This document shows, piece after piece, positions 11,212-22,251 of a stretch of 64,000 bases of DNA. The position numbers were made by a program, and so were the translations under genes. The notes under the pieces are model-generated. The model saw only the letters and a list, made by a program, of their open reading frames with translations. It made no database searches and was not told the DNA's origin. The stretch covers positions 39,370 through 103,369 of the forward strand of contig JAMYHL010000108.1 of the NCBI GenBank assembly GCA_025531455.1, written 5' to 3'. The DNA is from Apiotrichum sp. Y4204 (lineage: Eukaryota > Basidiomycota > Tremellomycetes > Trichosporonales > Trichosporonaceae). How positions within the stretch are numbered: position 1 is the stretch's first letter; every line of letters starts with the position of its first letter.

Positions 11212-13119
11212 ATGACTTTCACCTGCGGCGTTCTCAACAACGTGACACAATCTTCCATCCGTCAGCTGAGCTGCAGAACGAGCACACCAGTGTCCTTACG
11301 GGGAAATCTTGCTATTGGTAGTTTGCGATACGCGTCGAGTCTACCTCCTCGCTCGCCGAGCTTTGCGACATTGACCACCGACCATGTCGCCCAGCTTCGT
11401 GGTCTGCTCGACTCCCCTCGGTCTCTTCTGTCAACACTCGATAGTAGCGCCTCTGCAGAAGATCTCGTTGCGTACAACAATGACTGGATGAAAAAGTATC
11501 ATGGCAGTAGCGCGGCTGTCATCAAGCCGAGGAGCACCATGGAGGTGTCTCGGATCTTGCGTTATTGTTACGAGAACGACATTGCTGTGGTCCCACAGGG
11601 AGGAAATACGGGTCTAGTGGGTGAGCATGGCTGTGGCTGCAACTCAGCGGTGTTGGGCGTGCGAACTGATGTCAATCGCAGGGGGAAGTGTGCCCGTCCA
11701 CGACGAGGTCATTTTATCGCTATCAAGCATGAACAGCGTCCGCTCATTCGACGCAGTCTCCGGGGTCTTGGTCGCAGACGCAGGGGTGATCCTTGAGTCG
11801 GCGGACAGCTATCTCGCGGAACGTGGCTTTATTTTCCCACTCGACCTTGGTGCCAAGGGCTCATGTCATGTGGGCGGTGTGGTTGCAACCAACGCAGGTG
11901 GACTTCGCCTGCTCCGCTACGGCAGCCTGCACGGCAGCGTCCTTGGATTGGAGGTGGTTCTTCCAGATGGCACAGTCTGGAATGGTTTGCGTCAATTACG
12001 CAAGGACAACACTGGTGAGTGCTTGTCGGACCGGAGAACTGGGGGAAGCCTCTAATTGTCAGGCTTTGACCTCAAGCAGCTCTTCATTGGATCCGAAGGG
12101 ACGTTGGGCACCATCACTGCTATCTCCATTCTCTGTCCCCGGCGTCCAAAGACTATGCGAGTGGCCGTGTTCTCCGTGGACTCGTTTGAAGCGATTCAGC
12201 AGGTGTACGCCGACGCCAAAACATATCTCGGTGAGATTCTGTCGGCATTTGAAGTCTGGGACAAACAGTCGTACGAGTACTTCTGCAAGCACCAAACAGC
12301 GATGGGATCCGAACGCAAGCTGTTCGCGACCGAGGGCGAGTTCTACTGCCTTGTGGAGTTGGGCGGAAGCAACCCGGAGCACGATGAAGAAGTAGGTTGA
12401 CCGACCGCCGTTTGTCCATGTGCAGAGCTGACGTTGAAGAAACTGAGCAACCTTCTCGAACACCTCATGAGTTCAGGAACCGTCCTCGATGGAGTGGTGG
12501 CACAGGACGAGTCACAGTTTGCCCACCTGTGGTCCATCCGCGAGCTCATCCCCGAGTCCTGTAGCAAGTCAGGAGCGGCGTTCAAGTACGATCTCTCCAT
12601 CCCCGTCGCGGAGATGTACAACGTAGTCGAGGAAATGCGGGAACATCTTCGCTCGCGTGGTCTACTCCGCGGAGACGGAGTCGTGGGCGATCCCATTCGG
12701 GGTGTTGCAGGCTTTGGTCACATGGGTGACGGTGAGTTTGCTCTAGTTACAGAAATTTAACATGGCAGGTAACCTGCATCTGAATGTAATTGCCGACAAG
12801 TTCTCGGAGGAGATACAGGCTGTCATTGAGCCGTTCGTGTATGAGATTGTCGGTGAGTGTGGCATGGCTAGCCTTCTAGGCCACGACTCACAGTGCAGCC
12901 AAACGTGACGGCTCAGTATCTGCCGAACACGGGCTTGGTGTCATGAAGGCGCCGTACATTGGCTACTCGCAAACCGAGGGGTCAATCGACCTCATGAAGC
13001 GCATCAAGAAGATGTTTGATCCGAAGGGCATAATGAACCCGTACAAGGTGAATTCCGACGTTGCTGAGTCGGATGCTGACTACAGTTTGTGGTTTGATCT
13101 AGACATCAGAGACAGATAG
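11212..13119 (+). CDS. FAD-linked D-2-hydroxyacid dehydrogenase (D-2-hydroxyglutarate / D-lactate type, DLD2-like)
   Basis: Six exons: 11212-11620, 11682-12014, 12063-12391, 12428-12731, 12769-12852 and 12899 to the end. The N-terminus is rich in Ser and Arg and poor in acidic residues, as in a mitochondrial presequence. [17 protein letters not shown] is the FAD-binding motif of the VAO/PCMH flavoprotein fold, followed by [10 protein letters not shown] and [12 protein letters not shown]. The C-terminal FAD-oxidase domain shows [14 protein letters not shown] and [10 protein letters not shown], which contribute metal and flavin ligands in D2HGDH and D-lactate dehydrogenases. [12 protein letters not shown] is the typical end. 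If a last GTGAAT...CTACAG intron is used the protein ends NPYKFVV at 13097; otherwise it reads on to TAG at 13119. The reaction is oxidation of D-2-hydroxyglutarate or D-lactate to the 2-keto acid. The exact substrate is not determined. Confidence 0.88.
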
Positions 13120-14153
13120 ATTTTATACATCGTTGTGCTTGCTCTTGAACAGATGCTACCCATAACGCTTTAGGACGATGGACAGAGGTACAAGATCACC
13201 TGTCCATATGACAACATTTCGCATCCCACATGCAAGTTCCGAACCACTCAGCAGCGGGTGTCAAAGACAGCTCTGCTCAGGAGAGTGCGAATGCACTTCC
13301 ACGCATCGAGGGCGTAGCGGTCTATCACTACGTCGGCCCGTCGGGTCATGCATGAGGAGCGCCATGACACGCTGGCACTCCAAGATGTGATCACGTACGC
13401 GGAAGCAACAGTCGTGGGGGCTGCTGACTGGGTAGCGGGCCGAGACGATTGCATGGAACATAGCGCTGGCTGAGTGAGCCACCGTGCACTGTGCATCACG
13501 CAGCTGTGGTGCGGACAGTGTGACGCCTTCAGTCAGTATGGCGAAGACCGGCGACGACGACGGCGATTTCGCAATCTCGCCATGCTCGCACAGCTCGGCA
13601 GATTGAGTTTGGGCACGTGTGTGCCATCCGGCAGAGCTGGCAAAGGATCATTCAAGATCATGTTCATGAAACCGTTGAAAAAGTTTGGTTCGTGCACGTG
13701 ATACTTTTAATCAACGCAACCTCCACATCCTCACTTGAAAAGTCTCTCTTCAGACTTAAGTGAGTCAGGTTGCCCAACCGCTAACAAGCGATCATCAACA
13801 AGCGATATGATCGCGACCGTGTGCGAGCAGGTGGCCTTGAACGAGGCCAGCGCGAAGCGAACTAACTGAGGCGAAGCACCTAGACGGGCCAGATGTTGTG
13901 AGCCGAGGCTACGGGTGGTTGACTTTTCCTGATGGAAGGCCTGGCCGGAGACCTGTTTGACTGTCGCTTATGAGTCCCTGGGCAAGCACGATACTTGCAA
14001 AGACTTCTCAAGCATTCTGCAGCATTCAAGTTTCGTCACGGACAGACGAGCTAGTTGAATGCCAACCAAAGTTGTGCACAACACAGACCAATCAATATCC
14101 TTGCATAAATCGTACGGCTGAACTCAGATGGACTACTAAGCGATCCCATGCTG
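13120..14153. other. Intergenic, 1.0 kb (convergent genes)
   Basis: Lies between the 3' ends of the FAD dehydrogenase and the aquaglyceroporin. Only short open frames with no recognisable motif are present on either strand. I see no RNA gene. Confidence 0.5.
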
Positions 14154-15850
14154 CTATGACCTTGACTTCTCGTCAAACGAGTGCTGAGGAAGAGCAAGCT
14201 CGCCGTCAAAGTCGTTCTTCTTCTTCTTGTTGCCCCACGGGCGGTTAAGGGGACTGTCCTTGCCCTGGTAGAGGAAGAGGTCGTAAAAGAATCCGCCAAC
14301 AACACCGCCGCACAGCGTTGCGATGATCGGGGTGTAGATCCAGTAGCAGTTCTTGTAGGTCCAGATCTTGGAGGGGTAACCATACATGGCGGCGGCAATG
14401 CGGGGTCCAAGGTCACGAGCAGGGTTGAGGCAGTAGGCGGTCTGTGTACCGAGGGCAGCACCAATGCCGACAATCAACCACAGAAGGATCATGCCGTTCA
14501 TACCCGCAGGAGCTGGGTTGTTGTCCTTGTCTCCAAGACAGAAGATACATGCGAGCAGGACAGCCGTGGCGAAGAGCTCGGAGAAGAAAGAACCTGTACG
14601 ATCAGCTCACTGCTCAGGGTTTCCAATTAGCACGATCGAGCATGGCTGCCACATGCCACACCGTCGCTTCCATGCTTCCATGGATCCATGGATACATGCA
14701 ACCACCACTCACCAATGTTGGACATGTACGGCTGCGAGTCGGTGAAGAAGAGTGTTGCCGACGACGTGGGGAGACCGTAGGTACGGGTGTTGTAGCCGCC
14801 CTCAAACTTGTTCAGAAGGTTGTGGTAGTTGCCCATCACGAGGCAGGACCCGATACACGCGCCTTGAGCAAGTTAGATCCAGCCACAACGTGACGATCAG
14901 AGGCAGAGTACTCACCGAGAACCTGAGCAAGCATGTAACCCGGCACCTTGCGCCACGGGAAGCCACGCCAGATGGCCAACGCCAACGTGACAGCCGGGTT
15001 GATGTGGGCGCCCGAGATACCGCCGGCAATGTGAACGCCAAACCTGAAGGTGGGTCAGCCAAAAACTCAAATCGTGATCCTGTGGCACACTCACATGACG
15101 CCGATACCCCAACCAAACGAAATGGACAGATAGGATCCCTGCTTCAACTCGCTGAGCACGACCTGGCAGTTGACGCCGTTTCCAAAGATGATGAGAATCA
15201 TGGTGCCGATGAACTCGCCAAAGTACTCCTTGTATGCGTGACGGAGGCGCGACAAAGGGTTGACCAGGTATGGCGTCTCCTCCAATTGGATGATGCTCGC
15301 ACGACGGATTTCCACACTCGGCTTGGCCGGCTCCACTCCGGGGTGCTCGGGGTGGTGCTCCAGGTGAGCCACGAACTTGTCGCTGACCGGGCTGGCCAGC
15401 GGGTTCTGGCCGTTCTGGCCGTCCTGGGGCGAGGTAACGGGGACCAGCCCGAGTGCCTGGTGTTCAGCCGAAACACCATTTGCTGGGAAGCTCTGCGGGG
15501 GCATGGTCGTCGTCGTCGTCGAAGTGACCTGGATAGGCCTGTCATTCGGGTGCACAACGATAGCGTTGGGCATCTGACCTGCTTTGTTAGCTGCAATGCT
15601 TTCATTTCTCTCTTGGCGTGCTCCCGGTGGTACAACGCTACCAGAGGGCCGGCCAGGGTGACAGTGGCGAGAGGTGCCACAGTGCCAGTCGCGATAAGCT
15701 AAGCAACTCACCACCTTCGATGGCCTGCAGCATGTCCGGAGTGACCAGCACATAGCGGACACCGGGCTCCCCGACCGCTGCAAACCCGGGCCCGTACAGC
15801 CTGGGGTCGTGGTTCTCTTCGTGGTGATGGTGATGGAGCTGCTCAGCCAT
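14154..15850 (-). CDS. Aquaglyceroporin (MIP family glycerol/water channel)
   Basis: Five exons (15850-15712, 15578-15095, 15043-14916, 14862-14713, 14593-14154) join to 1341 bases, 446 residues. A long cytosolic N-terminus of about 190 residues holds a His run after MAEQL. The channel core has [14 protein letters not shown], the first half-helix [12 protein letters not shown] and the second [12 protein letters not shown]. Asp right after the second NPAR is the usual mark of glycerol-conducting GlpF-type channels rather than strict water channels. The long N-terminus resembles yeast Fps1-type regulated facilitators, which act in osmoregulation (family knowledge). A basic tail follows the last helix. 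The fourth intron is longer (119 bases) and holds a CCATGGATCCATGG palindrome. Its neighbour across the long intergenic region is a glycerol kinase. Confidence 0.92.
14677..14696. repeat. Palindrome CCATGGATCCATGG inside an aquaglyceroporin intron
   Basis: A perfect inverted repeat around GGATCC, within intron 4 of the aquaglyceroporin gene and flanked by further CATGG words. A close relative (CCATGGATCCATG) occurs near 44045 upstream of the Zn2Cys6 gene. Confidence 0.7.
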
Positions 15851-18651
15851 GGTGACTCAATCGCAATAGTTGGGGGCAAGACACGCCGTCATGGCATGCC
15901 AGCTATTTAGCGGCAGACCATCTGCCTCTGGAAAGTGGAACGAAGCTCAACCCGTATCGCTACTTGTTGCTGATCTTTGCTGACGCGAATGGAAACAGGT
16001 GCTCGGATAACAAAGTACCGGCTGTTCACGTCCAGTCGTCCTCGGAGTTCTTCCTTTACTGTTATCGCCTCGCACCCGTGCGTCGGTAGTTCTGCTAGCT
16101 CCCTCCTGGCCACATGCCCGGCCTTCCCGCTCGCGCCTTTGTTGGCCTTGCGAACAGCGCACGACAAGGTTGCCCCATGTTGCCCCAAACGTAACTCTTT
16201 CATTGTGAGGCAGACGCAAGCCTGTGATCATCGTGGGTAGCGCCCTGCTGAAGCTAGCGGCAGAGAGCAGAGGCTCACAGTGGACGGCGCGAGTAGCGGC
16301 AGAGAACGGACAGAAGACACCACGCGCTAACAATTGCCCTATGGCCCTCGCTGATCATGAACCGTGGCGACAGCCGCACAGGGGCGCGAGGATATCTTTA
16401 GCGCTCGGCGCTGGCGCCGGTTGGGTCTTCACGACTTGTTGCTCAGCTGTGATGCTGCAGTTGCAACTCCGGAATCATCGGCACGACGACTTCTTCTCCA
16501 AGCCTTAGACTTGCGCCTGCCTTCGGCATTCTCATCTGGGATTCCGTTAGCACCACCTCGGGCCCGCACCCAGCGGGTAAGCAGTCGATCGCCGCGTTCC
16601 ACTCGATCTCTGTCTCCAAGCGCGGTTCAGCCGGGTTAGTGCAGCTGCGCGTGACGTCTAATGAGGAATCGCCTCTCTGCTCTGCCTCTTGGATCTGTAC
16701 GTTCTCCGTCGCAGCTTGCAGCTCTATGGACCCACTGGCTTACTGGGCTCTCTTGAAGCTGCACAAACTCAACCGAGGTTCAGGAACCGCACTAGGTTGA
16801 GCGTATGCTCGTGGTGCGAGATCGTGAGCAGCTGGGCACCGGGAGAGAGGTCGCGTTCGAAGAAAGGCAGCTGGGGAGAGACGGCTTGGCAAGGGACATC
16901 GGCCCCCACTGGCAGACCTCGCTTAGGACTATAGTACGGGCACAACGCCACGTTCTTCTATAAGGGTGCTGTTCTTGGATCGCGGCATCACAAGCAGCCA
17001 AGAACAGTGCGAACCATACCATTGTATATGGTGTGGCTGCCATGTCATGGATGCCATGCGCTGCCATGCGGGTGCGCTGCCTCCGGGCCCCGGACCGGGT
17101 GCGAACTCATGATCGCACAAGAGAGACTCAAGAGACTCAAGGCAGGGGCTGGCACAGGAACGACTGCTTTCTAGGAACACGTCTTGGAAGATCCCTATGC
17201 TCATGCATGAGCAGCGGAGCCGCAGCAAAAGTCCTGACGGGACCGAGCCTATTCGAGCCTCGGCCAACAGCCCGTACATCCTGCAGTTCTCTCGGTCCTC
17301 TCGGTTTGCGGTTCTGCGCTCGTTTTAGCTCTGCTAACCCTGTGTAGCCCTACAGTGCCCTGGACTCCTAACGCGATTAATCTTCGTTGCCAGCAGCCTA
17401 TCGCTGCGGGCCCCACACGCTCCAGAGCGCGAAAGACCCATGACCGCATGTGTAGCCCCGCATAGTCACCGGTATGTGGGGCAACAGAGGCCGAGGCGCG
17501 ATGCAGTGATCGACATCATGTCGCATACCCTCTTGACGGTCAGGTACAGTGTGGCCCCACCACCCACCTCAGCCACACATTATACTGACCTCGTATGCCC
17601 GGACAACCCTCTCTCCTCGCACCGGTACACACGCGCTTCCGCCATGCCAGAGACAGCGAGAAGCGCGAGCACGCCACATACCGCGCAGCACGCGCATCCA
17701 GGAATAAACCGGTGTTTCTGAATGTCGGTCAGCATCATAAGTTAATGAGAAACCGACAGGGGCGACGGCGCGGGATTGCGGGTATCGCCAAGCGCGTCCA
17801 TGGCCGACCATGTCAGCCGTTTTAAGAGTAATCTCCGACAACCCGCCGAGCCTGCTAAGCGTCCAAGCTTTATTCACGCAGCCTTGCCCACTTTTGTTCC
17901 TGCTCGTCCTTGGGCCACCCGGGCTCACCGCGTTGCCCCTCGCCCCTCAGTAGCAAAGCGCGGCGTACCAACAACCCCAGGTCTACTGCGCGATAGCCCC
18001 TCAGTGGTGCCTTTGGGCTCCAATTCACGTTCAAGCGCGAGTTGCTGCCGTCATTGGAGTCGCGGGTCCTCATCAGCTGAGACCCGGTTTTATGGGGACT
18101 AGGCCAAATATGGAAGTCACAACGGCTGTGTCACCATGTGGTGACGATCAGCAGCCTTCGGCCCGGTGTGCCCCGGATCTGTGATATTGGGAACTTCATC
18201 TTGGCCATTGGCAATGAGCCGGCACGACACGGTTGCCAAGGAAGTGGACAAGGGGTGAGAACCTTCGCGGAGAACAATGTCGCGCGTTAGTGAGCGGATC
18301 GCACTAGCCGGCGGCACCCTCCGGCGTGTTGCGCCTCCAGATAACAATGTGAGGGCTGGCAGGCGGTGTGTTACCAGTGAGCATTGTATCGAGCCCTGGT
18401 GCCGACTGCCCAAGCACCTGAGCTTCCAAGCGAAGCGCGGCTGTGCGGTGCGAGGAGCTGTGATACTGGGCGACCTCGCGGTATCGCGCGTTGTCCGTGC
18501 GGCCACGTCTCACCGCCGCCGGTTGAACGGGCTGTCTATCCGGACCGCAACGGTTCCCAGAGACGATGAGAAGAGAGAGGGCGCCGGTGGACAACCTCTA
18601 TAGAACCCCCGGTCTGCTCTCCGTTCACTTTCCCCCCATCATCAGCCCAAC
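15851..18651. promoter_or_regulatory. Long divergent intergenic region between glycerol channel and glycerol kinase
   Basis: 2.8 kb with no gene that I can support on either strand; overlapping short open frames have no motifs. It must hold both promoters: the channel start is at 15850 leftward and the kinase start at 18652 rightward. A CTATAGAA element lies near 18597. Another CCATG-rich patch (near 17039-17070) is present. The length, compared with 0.1-1.5 kb for most gaps here, allows for complex regulation or an unannotated non-coding transcript. Confidence 0.5.
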
Positions 18652-20426
18652 ATGACCGTCACCAAGAAGCAGTACCTCGTCTCCGTCGACATTGGCACGA
18701 CCTCGACTCGTGCCATTGCCTTCGATGAGACTGCCGACGCCGTGGCGACTCACCAGATAGAGTACGACCAGATCTACCCCCACCCCGGATGGCACGAGCA
18801 GCGTCTCGAGGACCTCATTGGTACCGTGTACACCTGTCTTGATGGCGTCGCCGAGGCCCTCAAGGCCAAGGGCATCAGCGTCCATGACATTCCTGGTATT
18901 GGTATAACCAACCAGCGTGAGACTACCTGTGTTTGGTCGCGCAGTACCGGCAAGCCCCTCTACAACGGTGAGTACTAGAGCTCCGCGATGTGTTAGCAGC
19001 CATGCTAATCTCGCAGCCATCGCCTGGCCTGACACCCGTAATACTGTAACGGTCAAGCAGCTGGCTCTCAAGTCGAGCAAGGGCACTGAGGCGCTTCAGG
19101 ACAAGACTGGGTGAGTAGTGACCCTCCGGGATAGTGTGTCGTTTCTCCTAACTGACCCGCAGTCTTCCCCTCTCCACCTACTTCAGTGGCACCAAGCTGC
19201 GCTGGATGCTTGACAACGTTTCCGAGGTCCAGAAGGCACACGAGGCCGATGACCTCATGTTTGGTACCGTCGAGACCTGGGTCCTCTGGAACCTCACTGG
19301 CGGGAAGAATGGCGGTCTCCACCTCACGGACGTGACCAACGCGTCGCGTACAATGCTCATGAACATCCGCACAACCCAGTGGGACAAGGATTGCCTTGAG
19401 TTCTTCGGCATCCGCGAGTCGTGTCTTCCTAAGATTGTCTCCAACGCGGAGATCTACGGCAAGATCAGCTCGCCCGAGGGCCGCAAGCTCGCCTTTGAGG
19501 GCCTCCCTATTGCCGGTATGATTGGCGACCAGCAGGCGGCACTCGTTGGCAACAAGTGCATTGAACTCGGCTCGGCCAAGAACACGTACGGTACCGGCGC
19601 GTTCATGCTCTTCAACACTGGCGAGGAGGTCGTCCCGTCAAACTACGGTCTCCTGACCACTACTGGATACCGTGCGGGCCCCAACGCCAAGACCATCTAC
19701 GCTCTGGAGGGCTCGATTGCCGTGGCTGGATCGTCAATCAAGTGGCTGCGTGACCAGATGGGTCTCATCGCCGAGGCATCCGACATTGGCAAGTATGCCG
19801 GTGAGGTTAAGGACACTGGTGGTGTCTTCTTTGTCCCGGCCTTCTCGGGTCTCTTCGCCCCGTACTGGGACGACACGGCTGCGGGTACCGTTATCGGTAT
19901 CACGGGCTACACCAACCGCGCGCACATGTGCCGTGCGACGCTCGAGGCGACGTGCTTCCAGACCCGCGCTATTCTCGAGGCCATGACCAAGGACTCGAAC
20001 AAGCAGCTCCAGATCCTCAGGGTCGACGGTGGTATGACAAACTCGGGTAAGCATCATTTGTGAAACACTTTACGTTTCTCCACTGACGCCACAGACGTCT
20101 GCATGCAGCTCCAGGCTGACATTCTCGGCATTGAGGTGGAGCGCCCGGTCATGCGCGAGAGCACAGCGCTTGGATCTGCGATCTGCGCCGGTGTCGCCCT
20201 TGGCCTCTTTGGTTGGGACCTCGAGAAGCCCGAGACGCTCAGCAAGGTGAACGTCTCTGGCCAGACCATCTTCAAGCCGCAGAACGACGCACACGACCGC
20301 GCAAAGCGCTGGAAGGGATGGGAGAAGGCCGTCCAGCACGCCAAGAACTGGAAGGACGTCACCCAGCCCTCCCGCCGTGTGTCTGGCGCATTCGAGTCCG
20401 ATAAGACTGCCACGTTTAAGGAGTAG
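18652..20426 (+). CDS. GUT1: Glycerol kinase
   Basis: Four exons (18652-18967, 19017-19110, 19163-20046, 20095-20426) join to 1626 bases, 541 residues. The FGGY-kinase N-terminal phosphate loop is [16 protein letters not shown]. Substrate residues are in GWHEQ, TNQRETT and AIAWPDTRN, the ATP-binding part in [12 protein letters not shown] and YGTGAFML, and the second signature in [13 protein letters not shown] and VDGGMTNS. It converts glycerol and ATP to sn-glycerol-3-phosphate in the cytosol, feeding glycolysis or lipid synthesis. The head-to-head aquaglyceroporin gene makes a natural uptake-phosphorylation pair. Codon usage and introns match the neighbours. No frameshift is needed. Confidence 0.96.
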
Positions 20427-20667
20427 GTTCTGCGGGAATGATTCATGGTTCTCGCATAGCGGTTGTTGACCCCCTCAACGGCTTGATGAGGAGGATACCC
20501 TTCCCAGGCCGCGGTTGTGATTCCCGGCCGTGTTGTAGTAGTCAGACGATTCTATGTTAAATGTGGTTTTTAAGGCATTGCTGCAATGTCTGTCGCTCGG
20601 GACGACATACTTGCGCATGTCTGACGTCGCGGCCTGACACACTAACCCATATACATAGTCTCTAACA

Positions 20668-22251
20668 TTACGGCGTCAACACACGCACATCGAGCAGCAC
20701 CGGTCCACTGGCGTCCAGGGCGGCGCGGTACGCTGCCTCAAACTCGTCTCTCGTGTTTGTCTGCGAAGCAGGCACGCCGTAGCCTTCCGCCAGCTTGACA
20801 AAGTCGATGCCGGGCAAGTCGAGGCCGCCAACAGACTCGACCTCAAGACGGCGCGCGAACCCACGCAGTGCGCCGTAGCTGCGGTTGTTGACGATCACAA
20901 ACACAACGCGTACGCCGCGCTGCGCTGCCGTGTACAGCGCGGGCAGAGCGTAATTTGTGCTTCCGTCGCCGATGACCGCCACGACGGTAGCCTCGGGCCG
21001 TGCGAGCGCGATCCCCACTGCTGCCGGGAGACCGAACCCCAGCCCGCCCGACGCAGGGAAGTGGTACATCCCCGGCTCGTCCATGTGCACATGATCTAAG
21101 AATGTGAGATCGAGCGTAGTTGACTCGTTGACGTAAACGATTGGCCGGGTGTGCTGGCGTCGAAACTCATTGAGCACATCCAGGACTTCCAGGCCTGCCA
21201 TGAGCCCATCCGCAGTGCGCGGTATCGGTGAAAGCGAGCGGGGCTCGATGCGGACACCACGGTTGGTGACGGCCCCGGCAAGCGCCGCCAGCGAACCCCC
21301 GACTTCAGCCACGATAGACTCCCCGTACGGAGCTCGTGTTGCCTCGCCCGCGTCGCTTGTAATATGGATCACCTGCGCGCCTGTGGGGAGATATGCGTCC
21401 GGCTCCCAGCGGTGGTAGCGCATGACAGGTGCGCCTATAACAAGCACGCCGTCGTGACCTTCGAGCCGCTCGCGGACCGACTTTATGCCCGGGGGGAGGA
21501 CGCCGCGGAACGCAGCGTGCGTTGTCGGGAAGGGGCAGCGGGGCGCGGAAGGCGCCACCCACACTGGGGCACCTAGCTTCTGTGCGAGCGCGACTGCTGA
21601 CGCTTGTGCGCGGCACGCATCCACGTCCGGGCCCAGGACGAGCACCGGGCTCTTGAATCCATCGAGTCGCGCGGCGAGCTCGGCGAGAAGGTCTGACGAA
21701 AGGGCTCCGCCCATGCGTACCGAGCGCCCAGCGAGGAGAACGTCGTCGTCCAGCGCCGGCTGCTCCCAATCGTCCATGGGAACCGAGACATATACCGGCC
21801 CCTTGGGGCTCGTTGTTGCTTCAAACACGGCCTGGCTCAGCGTGCGGGGCACGTCTTGAGGGGAGAGCGGCTCGCTTGAGTACTTGACAAGCGGACGGGG
21901 GAGGATAGTGGCGTCGACGTTGGCGAGCATGACCTCCTGACCCACGGTACGGCGAATCTGTTGTCCAGCGAGGAGGATGAGCGGGGAGTGCGAGTAGAAC
22001 GCGTTTGTGAGCGCGCCCATTCCGTTGCCTGTTCCCGACGCAGCGTGCAGGCTCACAAGAGCAGGCTTCCCCGAGGCTTGGGCGTACCCGTCCGCCATGC
22101 CCATGACCACGGCCTCCTGCAGGCCGAGCACGTAGTCAAAGTCATCAGGCAGGCGACCCAGAAATGGCAGCTCGTTCGACCCCGGGTTGCCAAAGATGGT
22201 GGTCAGACCGTGCGCACGGAGGACGCTGACTGTCGAGTCGAGGATGTTCAT
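20668..22251 (-). CDS. Thiamine diphosphate-dependent benzoylformate decarboxylase-like enzyme (MdlC type)
   Basis: One uninterrupted frame. The start at MNILDSTVSVLRAHG (22251) gives 527 residues, almost exactly the length of Pseudomonas benzoylformate decarboxylase (528). The three catalytic sites of that enzyme are all present in context: Ser in FGNPGSNELPFL, His in SLHAASGTGN, and His in VMRYHRWEP, plus the cofactor-activating Glu in GLQEAVV. Other shared stretches are VLGPDVDA, APVWVAPSAPRCPFP and the ThDP/Mg motif GDGSTNYALPALYTAAQ. The predicted reaction is benzoylformate (or a related aryl 2-keto acid) to aldehyde and CO2, as in the mandelate pathway. The gene has no introns, unlike most neighbours, and looks more like a bacterial protein than fungal pyruvate decarboxylase or acetolactate synthase. 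In-frame codons continue upstream to 22308 but add only a non-conserved tail. Confidence 0.88.
   Translation of the reverse strand: MNILDSTVSVLRAHGLTTIFGNPGSNELPFLGRLPDDFDYVLGLQEAVVMGMADGYAQASGKPALVSLHAASGTGNGMGALTNAFYSHSPLILLAGQQIRRTVGQEVMLANVDATILPRPLVKYSSEPLSPQDVPRTLSQAVFEATTSPKGPVYVSVPMDDWEQPALDDDVLLAGRSVRMGGALSSDLLAELAARLDGFKSPVLVLGPDVDACRAQASAVALAQKLGAPVWVAPSAPRCPFPTTHAAFRGVLPPGIKSVRERLEGHDGVLVIGAPVMRYHRWEPDAYLPTGAQVIHITSDAGEATRAPYGESIVAEVGGSLAALAGAVTNRGVRIEPRSLSPIPRTADGLMAGLEVLDVLNEFRRQHTRPIVYVNESTTLDLTFLDHVHMDEPGMYHFPASGGLGFGLPAAVGIALARPEATVVAVIGDGSTNYALPALYTAAQRGVRVVFVIVNNRSYGALRGFARRLEVESVGGLDLPGIDFVKLAEGYGVPASQTNTRDEFEAAYRAALDASGPVLLDVRVLTP

Noticed and set aside
14752..15702. 316-codon plus-strand frame
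   Set aside because: Shadow of the aquaglyceroporin exons and introns.
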